Source: an uncultured Clostridia bacterium | GTDB lineage: Bacteria > Bacillota > Clostridia > Lachnospirales > Cellulosilyticaceae | Length of the DNA stretch: 64,000 nucleotides | NCBI GenBank assembly: GCA_937921505.1 | Contig: CAKZUB010000064.1 | Location: 1-64,000 of the forward strand | Direction: 5' to 3' | Shown here: positions 8,700 to 17,800 of the stretch, piece by piece | How the letters are laid out: every line of letters begins with the position of its first letter | Numbering within the stretch: the stretch's first letter is position 1 | The notes under the pieces: model-generated | Seen by the model: only the letters and a program-made list of their open reading frames with translations | What the model was told of the DNA's origin: nothing | Database searches by the model: none | Program-made: the position numbers and the translations under genes

Positions 8700-9805
8700 A
8701 ATTTGAAGAATTCCATACCAAACAATGAAAGTTCTTTATATCTAGGGATAGCTCTTGCTCCTGGTGTAGTATTTTTAATAAATACATCTTGTTCGTATAA
8801 AGAACGGACTTTTTCCAACAGCCACTCACTGTGATTATCCATAGAAATTATAGTATCAATATTATTATATATCCCACAACTTATTGTTTGATAAGCAGAG
8901 TTTAAGAATGGTCCAGTATGTTTAGTTCCATTATATTTTTTAAACACATCTTCTCCTAATATGCCATAGAGCAATCCGAAAGTTTTTAAAAATTTCTGTT
9001 TTTTCTCCTCGTAGGGATAATTATTATATGCACAAATTTTAAGAACTTCCTTATCTAGTAAGTTCGAAAAATCTTTATATTCTCCTATTTTATCCCAATC
9101 AATTTCAAATGCAACTAATAATCTTAAAATTAACTCCATTCTATATTGCTCATCACTTTTTCTATCACTAATAGGTATAGAATTTTGATAGTCGGTTGTT
9201 TTAGCAATCTCTTCAACGAATTCATAGAAAATTTTGTTTGCCATAATCATCAAACAATTACGGACTTCTTGATCACTCAATAATGTTCCACCTGTATTCA
9301 GGCGTTGAAATAATTCATATTTTGTATTCGGATCGCTTTCTTTTTTCATAATAGTAACATCTAATCTTGCTCTTTTAAAGTATAATTGTTGTTCTTTAGT
9401 AAAACTTAATTCTTTTATATCACCATCCCATTTCATTCCTGCAAACGATGGTAAATAATCCGTTTTTTGCAAGGTTAACTGATCCATTAGTTCCCCTTTT
9501 TCATTTTTTAATATACCTATAAATTGGAAGATTGTTGATAATCTTTGAACTCCATCTATAATATCCCAAACACCATTATCACTTTGACTTACGAAAACAG
9601 GTGGAATAGGAATATTTAACATAATAGATTCTATTAATTTTGTTTTTTGATATTCACTCCATCTAAAAAGCCTCTGAAATTCTGGATGAATATCCATTTC
9701 ATCGTCTTTGTAAAGGTTTATTAATTCTCCAATAGACATTTGATATGAATCTCTAAATATTTGACTAGATTTCTCTACTATTTCATCTTGTAAAGACATA
9801 CTCAT
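8696..9805 (-). CDS. DUF262 (ParB/GmrS-like) protein
   Basis: The 369-residue protein has the DUF262 N-terminal fold: IHPEFQRLFRWSEYQKTKLIESIML at 39-63, then IPIPPVFV and the nucleotide-binding DGVQRLST at 84-91, corresponding to the DGQQR motif of the GmrS family. DUF262 proteins are predicted NTP-binding, ParB/Srx-fold subunits of modification-dependent or toxin-like systems. There is no DUF1524 (GmrD-type HNH) domain: the C-terminal 170 residues are a helical region I do not recognise. Translation is coupled to the HEPN gene. The ATG at 9805 is very close to an AAGGGG site; the ATG two codons later (9799) has better spacing. Confidence 0.85.
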   Translation of the reverse strand: MSMSLQDEIVEKSSQIFRDSYQMSIGELINLYKDDEMDIHPEFQRLFRWSEYQKTKLIESIMLNIPIPPVFVSQSDNGVWDIIDGVQRLSTIFQFIGILKNEKGELMDQLTLQKTDYLPSFAGMKWDGDIKELSFTKEQQLYFKRARLDVTIMKKESDPNTKYELFQRLNTGGTLLSDQEVRNCLMIMANKIFYEFVEEIAKTTDYQNSIPISDRKSDEQYRMELILRLLVAFEIDWDKIGEYKDFSNLLDKEVLKICAYNNYPYEEKKQKFLKTFGLLYGILGEDVFKKYNGTKHTGPFLNSAYQTISCGIYNNIDTIISMDNHSEWLLEKVRSLYEQDVFIKNTTPGARAIPRYKELSLFGMEFFKL

Positions 9806-9834
9806 AACACCCCTTATTATAATTTTATTAAAAT

Positions 9835-11484
9835 CTATTTTCCACGCCCTCGTCTACGCCCCATTAAGATCTTCCAAATACGTCTAAACTCATGGCAAAT
9901 ATTTTTGTCTATGCCTAAGTAACTTACTAGTACTACTGTATCTATTTCATCCAAGACCTGTTCAATATTCAATTTATTTCTAATTGCATTATCAATAAGC
10001 TGTAATAATCTTTTTGCTTCTTGAGAATCAAAATTCATTAGGTCTGGTAAGACTATTTTACTTGCTTCACCTGGCAATATTTCTAAGACTCCACCGCCAT
10101 AACTCCTACCATTTATCTCTGTAAAAGCAAATGTTATACTATTATAGTATGATAACAATACCTTGTCCCTATCAATACCCTCATGAAATTTAATTCTATG
10201 CATGGTATCAGTGCTTACGGCATTTATGTCATTTAATACAAACTTCGGAAATGTGTTGTTACGTCTTAATAAAAAGGCATCTGGAGACCAGATAGATGGG
10301 ACAATATACCAACGATCTCTAATTCTACATTTATATCCTGTATTTTCTTCTTCGTGTTCACCAAGTTCAATATATCTTTTATGTTTTTGGGGGTACTCTT
10401 CATAAGATATATCATTTGGGAAGCTGATTAAATATGCATCTTTATGATTATTTATGTTAACTTTCCAATCCATATCTGTAAAATATATACCATGTGCATG
10501 AGAACTTCTTCCTATTAATGGAAGCACTATATCACTAAGTTCGTAGTCCTCAACTACCTGCTTATTAACAGAAAAATACTTATTATTTCCTGTAGTAATA
10601 CCAACATTCACAATTGCTAAGTCACCTAAGGTAACAAATCTGTCGTCTTGTTTAATCTGTTCGATTAGGGGTGCGTGGACATCTTTAACAAAGTACTTTG
10701 TCCACTTATCCTTGGTGTGTTCAATGAGCTGAAAATGAAAATCATCTACATTTACATCTTTTAAACATTCTAGATTTTTAAGTTGTTCAATAGCTATAGT
10801 CGCAGATGATTTTGCTTTTGTGGTATTTTTCGTTCCCATTAACACAACTACTTCCTGCTCAATATCCTCAAACACCAACTCTTGAAATGTAATTACAACT
10901 AGTTTTTCAAGATTATTACTTAAAAACAATCTCAAATCCTCCGCATAAGCTACCTGTAGCAGTTCTGCTGGTATTACAAATCCAATCTGTCCACCTTCGT
11001 TTAACAATTCAACAGCTGCTACTAAAAAACATACCCATGCATTAATTAATTTATTTGATTTCATGCCATTATGAACCAGTATATCAGACTGTACTTCTCT
11101 TTGTTTTTCATCTAAGTATTGGTATCTTATATATGGGGGGTTTCCAATAACAAGATCATATCGCTCGTCCTTCAATTTATCTTGGTATAACTTAATGAAA
11201 TCTCCTGTTACTACTTTGGTTTTTTCTAATGCTTTATCCCTTGCTTTTTGGGCCTCTGCTTCCTCTAGTTCAATACAGAGTATCTGATCGACATTTTTGA
11301 TGCTACAAACTTCATTTATTGCATCCAAAAACACTCCATCGCCGCAAGAGGGCTCTAATATTTTTTTGATTTTCCCTGCTAATATATTGCTCCTAAAATA
11401 CCCGACAATAAATCTTGCTAAAACATCTGGAGTATAGTATGCTCCTCTCAGTTTTTGTTCTGTAACTTTCTTTTTTAACTTCAT
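9835..11484 (-). CDS. N6-adenine DNA methyltransferase (gamma type)
   Basis: The 549-residue enzyme shows motif X (RGAYYTPDVLARFIV, 13-27), the AdoMet-binding motif I (EPSCGDGVF, 44-52) and the catalytic motif IV NPPY at 115-118, in the order of gamma-class adenine methyltransferases of the Eco57I/TaqI kind. The C-terminal 270 residues, starting GDLAIVNVGITTGNN, should be the target-recognition domain, and the protein ends with a very basic GRRRGRGK tail. No nuclease motif is visible, so it is a pure modification enzyme. It lies 26 bases downstream of the larger RM enzyme and 29 bases upstream of the DUF262 gene, in one operon. Confidence 0.9.
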   Translation of the reverse strand: MKLKKKVTEQKLRGAYYTPDVLARFIVGYFRSNILAGKIKKILEPSCGDGVFLDAINEVCSIKNVDQILCIELEEAEAQKARDKALEKTKVVTGDFIKLYQDKLKDERYDLVIGNPPYIRYQYLDEKQREVQSDILVHNGMKSNKLINAWVCFLVAAVELLNEGGQIGFVIPAELLQVAYAEDLRLFLSNNLEKLVVITFQELVFEDIEQEVVVLMGTKNTTKAKSSATIAIEQLKNLECLKDVNVDDFHFQLIEHTKDKWTKYFVKDVHAPLIEQIKQDDRFVTLGDLAIVNVGITTGNNKYFSVNKQVVEDYELSDIVLPLIGRSSHAHGIYFTDMDWKVNINNHKDAYLISFPNDISYEEYPQKHKRYIELGEHEEENTGYKCRIRDRWYIVPSIWSPDAFLLRRNNTFPKFVLNDINAVSTDTMHRIKFHEGIDRDKVLLSYYNSITFAFTEINGRSYGGGVLEILPGEASKIVLPDLMNFDSQEAKRLLQLIDNAIRNKLNIEQVLDEIDTVVLVSYLGIDKNICHEFRRIWKILMGRRRGRGK

Positions 11485-11510
11485 TGTATTTCCTCATTTA
11501 GTGTCTATTT

Positions 11511-14492
11511 TTATATACTGTATACTTTATCTATTAGACATTCAATACATTTGATTAAATATTCTTTCTCATCATTTAATGTATTTAATGTCTTTCTAGG
11601 CAAAATGTTATCTTTAATCCTATCATTTATTGCATATACTCTCCTTGTATTTTGTACTATTTCAGTATACCACTTATTATGCTCTGTATTATCAAAGTCT
11701 AATACCTTAAAAGGAATCTTTTCTAATATGCTAGTTCCTCTAGAATAGTAACCTCCTTCAAAATCACTTCCTATTATTGATACTAACTTTTCAGTGGCAG
11801 GATGAGTTAAATACGCTTGAATATATTCCAACTCATATTTGCTCTCCTTTTTACGTGAAATTGCACAATACCCTGCTGTACCACCAGAGGCTATTACAAA
11901 ATTATCTTTATCATATAAATACATAGCTTTCTTACTTAACACTCCCACAATTAATTTTTGTTTATCATTAAATGCAGTTAAAGCCTGATCCCGACCATAC
12001 TGATACCATGTATCTACTGTAGCAAGAGGTACATCTCTAGTTCCTTTGCTATCTATTTGTTTTGGTTTTAACTTATCATAATGAGCTTCTAGGTATTTCA
12101 TGGTATTAGGGTATAAGGTTCCCATTATTTCAATATTATACAATTTACCATTCTCATCATAAGGAAAGATAATAAATTTATCAGTAGTACAAATATCATA
12201 AGACCCCAAGTTCTTTTCGTTTTTTCGTACTGGCTTAAAATACTTTTTCAAAATAGTCTTCTCTATAAGAAATATCTGTCCTTCTTTCTTTATAGTAAAA
12301 TGCTTTTCTGTCTCATCAACTATTTCGCTAGTATCAAACCAATATATGGGAGGCCTTTCTGCACTAGTTTGTATACCATTAAATATATTCGCTTCTTCTT
12401 TTAGTGGTACAGAGTTTATATACATATTAGATATTGTTGCCATTTCCTTTTCATCAACAACTAGTGCCCATGGAAGTCCACCTAATATTTCTGTACTTAT
12501 TAATTGTTGTTTCTCGTCTTGTTTAGCAAACCATGTGTCTACACTATTAACTTCTACATAATTAAATATACTTTGTGGTGATTTTTGAAGTGTTAATATA
12601 GCACTATAAATAGTCTTATTTTTAAATAACTGGGCTGCTCCAAAGTCAATATACTCTTTTACGTACTTATTACTTCCTAATAACTCTCTTAATGATTCGC
12701 CTGCCTTAATTGTGGTGAATTTATTAGGGACAATATAACATATTACACCATCATCCTTTACTTTTTCTATTGCTTTCTCTATAAAAATAAAGTATTTATC
12801 AAATTGACCCTTGGATGTTTTGTACTTATCTTTATATACTTTTACTTCTTTAGCATTTAACAGATTTTTCATATCTTCTGTATTAACATATGGCGGATTA
12901 CCAATAATCACATTAAACAGACCACCTTCATTAACTTTCATCCAGTTAAAAGGTACTATTTGTTCTTTATCTTCCTCGCTAAGTTTACTGTAATTTATGT
13001 TGTTAAAATCAATGAGCGAATTTCCATGAAAAATATTTTTGCTTAAATCAGGTAGCACTTTATTCAATCCACTTAATGTCGGCTCAGTTTCATCTTCTAA
13101 TAACTTTAATGATAGATTAAATTTAGCTACTTCTACTGCATGATTATCAATATCTATCCCATAAATACAATTGATTAGTAGTTTCTTTTTGTCATCAAAA
13201 GGTAACTTATATAAATTTTCATCAGTACTAATTAGATGTTCTTTACAGTTCTCCATATACCATTTTGTTACATAGCTGATAATATATTCATATGCCTCTA
13301 TTAAGTAAATACCTGAGCCACATGCAATATCTGCTATTTTTATTTTTAATATCTCCTCTGGGGATTTGTTTTCAAATACGTCACTTAATGTTTTTTCTAC
13401 CATGTATTTTACTATCTCAACCGGCGTGGTAACTACATCTCTATTTAAATTCTTGCTTTTCGACGCAAGTTCAATTTTATCTTCATTTAATATTAGATGC
13501 TCTGCTAAAAACATTTCATATATTTCGCCTAAAATATTAGGTTGTATCATATTAAATTCATAAGGACTTTGAGGATAATATAATTCCTCAATAATCCCTT
13601 TAATTATTTCATTATTCAAATCAAAAGCTATGTCACTATTAATAAACAGCCCCGAATTATATTTTTTATCAGCTTCTTTAAATAACTCTATCAATTCTCT
13701 TATTAGTTCTTTTTCACTTAATATTTCCTTTAACTTATGATATAGTGGAAGGCGTCTATCTTCACAGATTCTGATAAAAATAATTTGGTTTATAAATTCT
13801 TGTATGTAATCATTTAATACTTCTAATGAATATCCTTTGGTTTTATATAAATAATCCCCTAGATTTAATCTCCATTTATTAATACTACTTAAAAAGTATT
13901 CATCTACAGGTAAATGCAAGCCCTTCTCAGCCACGGAAAAACATTTATTGTCTAAGTTTCTATCAAACTCTCCATTATAAATAGTTTGTTGCGATAGAAG
14001 CACAAGAATCTCATTGAATTTATCACAGTACTCTGTATAATGATATTTTTTTATAGCTACTACACTAGTATTATCACTATCAAGAGGTGGTATTGTAGTA
14101 TCATATAGGTATAAGTATTCAAAGTTAGTCAGCACAGATAATCTTAAGTTTGAAGACCACCCATATCTCCTGGTTTGTATAGCCGGTCCATTGTCAGTGC
14201 AAATATCTACAGCAGGTTTCTTTGCCTCTATATGATATTTAACTACACCATTTAAAGTCATTGAATAGTCAGGTCTTCCTGTTTCCTTTGTATAATTTTC
14301 CGTTATTACTTCTCTATATTGTGGAGCTTTAAGTTGCTTGTTTTCTATATCCCATCCTAATAATTTCAAGAATGGATCTATAAATTCATTTCTACAATTA
14401 TGTTCATTATATTTTGAACCATTTTTATAATATGATTTATCCTTGTGAAATTTTTCTACAAGAAGTTGCACTTGCTTGATAATATCTTTCAT
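11511..14492 (-). CDS. Type IIG-like restriction-methylation enzyme
   Basis: About 993 residues from the ATG at 14492, which has a GGAGG site 5 bases away; the frame opens 16 codons earlier without a ribosome site. The N-terminus has a PD-(D/E)xK nuclease signature resembling HsdR N-terminal domains: FLKLLGWD at 41-48, PD at 74-75 and E-A-K at 89-91. The centre has motif I (IADIACGSGIYLIEA) and the catalytic NPPY in the order of gamma N6-adenine methyltransferases, and the C-terminal third should be the target-recognition domain. One polypeptide therefore could cut and methylate DNA. It is the first gene of module A. A separate methyltransferase follows, as in RM systems that need a second enzyme to protect hemimethylated or both strands. 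Confidence 0.88.
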   Translation of the reverse strand: MKDIIKQVQLLVEKFHKDKSYYKNGSKYNEHNCRNEFIDPFLKLLGWDIENKQLKAPQYREVITENYTKETGRPDYSMTLNGVVKYHIEAKKPAVDICTDNGPAIQTRRYGWSSNLRLSVLTNFEYLYLYDTTIPPLDSDNTSVVAIKKYHYTEYCDKFNEILVLLSQQTIYNGEFDRNLDNKCFSVAEKGLHLPVDEYFLSSINKWRLNLGDYLYKTKGYSLEVLNDYIQEFINQIIFIRICEDRRLPLYHKLKEILSEKELIRELIELFKEADKKYNSGLFINSDIAFDLNNEIIKGIIEELYYPQSPYEFNMIQPNILGEIYEMFLAEHLILNEDKIELASKSKNLNRDVVTTPVEIVKYMVEKTLSDVFENKSPEEILKIKIADIACGSGIYLIEAYEYIISYVTKWYMENCKEHLISTDENLYKLPFDDKKKLLINCIYGIDIDNHAVEVAKFNLSLKLLEDETEPTLSGLNKVLPDLSKNIFHGNSLIDFNNINYSKLSEEDKEQIVPFNWMKVNEGGLFNVIIGNPPYVNTEDMKNLLNAKEVKVYKDKYKTSKGQFDKYFIFIEKAIEKVKDDGVICYIVPNKFTTIKAGESLRELLGSNKYVKEYIDFGAAQLFKNKTIYSAILTLQKSPQSIFNYVEVNSVDTWFAKQDEKQQLISTEILGGLPWALVVDEKEMATISNMYINSVPLKEEANIFNGIQTSAERPPIYWFDTSEIVDETEKHFTIKKEGQIFLIEKTILKKYFKPVRKNEKNLGSYDICTTDKFIIFPYDENGKLYNIEIMGTLYPNTMKYLEAHYDKLKPKQIDSKGTRDVPLATVDTWYQYGRDQALTAFNDKQKLIVGVLSKKAMYLYDKDNFVIASGGTAGYCAISRKKESKYELEYIQAYLTHPATEKLVSIIGSDFEGGYYSRGTSILEKIPFKVLDFDNTEHNKWYTEIVQNTRRVYAINDRIKDNILPRKTLNTLNDEKEYLIKCIECLIDKVYSI

Positions 14493-14620
14493 ATAACCCT
14501 CCGCCTCAAAAAAGCCTTTATAACTACTATTATACGTCAATATGTTGTAAAATCAAATCTATGTTTTCTTTCTTCTTATTTTAAAACAAATCTTTTCCCG
14601 ATTTCCCTGTTTTTTCTCTC

Positions 14621-14682
14621 ACCAAATCAAAAAATCAACCCTAACTTTATTTTCATTAAAATAAAGTCGTGGTCGATTTGGT
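14621..14682. other. Nested inverted repeats between modules A and B
   Basis: An outer stem ACCAAATC (14621-14628) pairs with GATTTGGT (14675-14682) and encloses a perfect 9-pair hairpin CTTTATTTT/AAAATAAAG (14645-14666). It lies 130-190 bases upstream of the restriction gene start and 3' of the helicase operon, so it could act as a terminator for the helicase operon or as an upstream control element. The 330-base gap 14493-14822 contains only this and the repeat copy C. Confidence 0.4.
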
Positions 14683-14745
14683 ATTTTTATTCTGTTATTT
14701 TCTCCTCGCCCCTGGCTCCTTCACTTGGGTTGACTGGGTGGGATG

Positions 14746-14805
14746 GAAAAAGGACCTTCTAATCTTGAAATCTATAATAAAACTTTATTTGCCCCGAAAT
14801 TCTTC
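14746..14805. repeat. Island repeat, copy C (right end only)
   Basis: The blocks GAAAAAGGACCTTCT, TTGAAATCTATAATAAAACTTTA and GCCCCGAAATTCTTC match the right end of copies B and D in order and spacing. It ends 17 bases before the stop codon of the DUF1998-type helicase, so it marks the 3' edge of module B. Upstream parts of the repeat are not recognisable here. Confidence 0.6.
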
Positions 14806-14822
14806 TAAAATATTACCTATAT

Positions 14823-17800
14823 TCATAGAATAGCTAGTTCTATTATTTTACAAACAGCTGGAAGAGCCACCTTAAATAATCTATCAGGAATTAAAATAGA
14901 ATTTTCTGCTTTATTTACTTGTTCTCTACTACACATGGCAGGGTAGATCTTTAATTTTCTATCTTTCCTATTTAAGCTTAACCAATAGCCATCTTGTTTC
15001 TTGATGATTTTACATTGACCATTCAACTGTAATCCTAATAAATTATTTAATACTTCAATATACCTTTCTTCCTCACTATCATCTATCTCTCTCTTCAATT
15101 CTCCATCTCTAAGCCATCTTAATAACTCCAGTCCTGCCTGTCGATCTAGATTTTCTTTTGAAGATTGATTCCAAAAATGTTGTAAACAGCCTGGACAAGA
15201 GGTGTCACAATTACACTCGATAAAACGTTTCTCCATTTCATTCAGTACTTGATCCATTAAATCCGCTATACGATTGGCATAACCTGCTCCACTAGATAAG
15301 CTATCATAGACATAAATATCCGCATATATATAGCCCTCATCATAACGTAGACGATACCCAACTTTTAAATCACTAAACTCAATATCTAATACACTGCTCG
15401 CCGCTAAAATCAACGCCTCTGAAAATGAAGTTAAAGCAGGAATTAACCAAATATTCAATGCTTCTTTTCTTATATCTATGTACTTTTCTTCTATCTTTAT
15501 TTCCAGTACCAACATATCTGTTAACATTTCATACCCTAATACGACATTTTCCCTCTTATGCGCACAAGCTTGAGTATCTTGTTTTTCCTTATAAGGTGCT
15601 TTATAGGGACGTTTTCTAATTTCTTTATCCTTATCAGAAGTTATAGCAGGATCAATAGCCCCACATCTAACACATAAATCAAATCCTTCATTATGAGGTC
15701 CTTTATTAACCATTACTAGTTGTTGTTCTTGCCTATTTTCTATTCGTATTAATCCTGTCGTAGTAACAGGTTTCATCTGACTTGTATCATCATATAGAGA
15801 TGTATATGAAGGCATGCTGACCATTGAGTATTCTTGATTATCTCTCACCTCCGGAATACTTTTGCCTTCTCTTGGCGCAAATCCCCATGGCTTAACCAAT
15901 GTATGTTGATTAAGAGTTGCCTCACATAGAGGACACTTGCCATTTCTATTCTCTAAACCAAACCAATTACAATTAGGATTTTCACAAGAATACGTATACT
16001 TTTTATACTCGTTCATTTTCAACCAAGGCTCGGCAGCTTTATATGTATATTGATTTTTGTATTTTGTATAGTGGTCATATAATCCTCCAGAAATATAAGA
16101 CTTTTTATTAACTACTATCATTTTACCAGGCGCATATTCACTTAAAGCAATATCCATACTTCTTTCTGGACTTTCGTCAACTTTTCCATATTGCCCCTCT
16201 ATCCAGAAATGTACTACATTTCTTGGGAAAGAATAAGTTGGTAGAAATCCCTCTTCAAATAAAACATCCATTAAGGTCACATAACTTGAGTTTTCTTCGT
16301 CATCCTTTGCACTTTTTCTGGCTAGATAAATAATAGGATTTTTATTTACCTTAGATGCTAATTTATTAAGTTCCTCTGCTATTCCCTGCTCATAATTACT
16401 CCAATCAATACTAACTTCATTTGGAATTAGTATTTCTATTCTATTCGGACTTAGCGGCAACATTTCCTTTAACCAGTCTAGGAAACTATCATAATTAACC
16501 TCTTGACTTTTTGTGAAGAAACTCACTACATCAATACTTTCAATGCTTATTTTATAAAAAGCTACATACTCCTGAAGTAAGATCAAATTGATATGCCTTT
16601 TTATAAGTTTTTCATTAGTATAGTCAATCCAAGGGATTCTTGATTCACCTGAAATAATTCGTTCTGGGTTTTTAAAATACCATGCATCATGTGGTCCATT
16701 TTCTGTATAAGTAACAATTGTAGAAACAGCTGCGCCTTTTCGTCCTGCTCGCCCTGCTCTTTGTTGATAATTCTCTCTCATTGGCGGAACATTTCTTAAG
16801 CCTACCGCAGTCAGTGAACCAATATCAATTCCGACCTCCATGGTTGTAGTACAACTCAAAATATCAATAGGCTCCCCATCCTCTTTGGCAATAATATCTC
16901 TAAAACGCATTTCATACTCTTCTGTAGTAGCCCAAATATCATTCATCTGATCCTTATGCGATAACTGTGCAGTATGTTCTTCTGTTATTAAGTTTCTAAT
17001 TTGCTTACCACCAAGAGCTTCTACAACTGGTTTTCTCCAGTAATTATATCTTTCTAAATCCTCTTCTGTAACCTTTGATAAATAATTTTTACTTCCACAA
17101 TGAATACAACTGTCAAACAAAGTATAAGTTGATGTCCCTGAACACCTACTACAACGATACCATTCTCCTTTTTCTCTAGTTCTTAAACCTAAATTACTTG
17201 GTAACAAATACTTATTATTATGCGAGGTATGGCTACTTTGATTAGATGCTGTAAGTAAATTAAACTTTTCTCTTAGAATAGCTATTTGTTCATCAATGAT
17301 GCCATTTCGAGTTAAGATATCTACTAAATATCTCGGAAAATTGTCTTTCTCGCCTATTCCTAAGTCTCCTTTTTCATATGCAAGAATACTACTTCTAACA
17401 TCATCTTCTATCTCTGGAAATATAGCTATATCCTTTACCAAAATATGTTGTATCCATGTGTTATATATTTGTCTAATATCTTTACTATCTATCCCTGTAG
17501 CCCCTTCTATTTTCTTTAATATTTCTTCTACATCCTCACCGTCTTCTCCCTCTTCTAAAAGGGTTACTTGTCCCAGGCAAAGATTATTAAAAGCTCGATA
17601 ACTATCACAAATATTTTTTAAGAATAGCTGATAAAACATTTGTGGTGGTGCACCTAATTTTCCTCCTACACGATGATATTTTATCGTTTTCTTACCTCCA
17701 TACAGTTCCTGAAAAGTTTTGAGTTGCTCTTTAAACTTCTCTTGTTCATTTCCGTAGAAGAAAATTAAATCATTATCTATTACCACTTTAATAAAGGCAT

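Noticed and set aside
14445-14762. Plus-strand open frame of 105 codons between the RM and helicase modules
   Set aside because: It overlaps the antisense 5' end of the restriction gene, includes the structured hairpin and has no ribosome-binding site.
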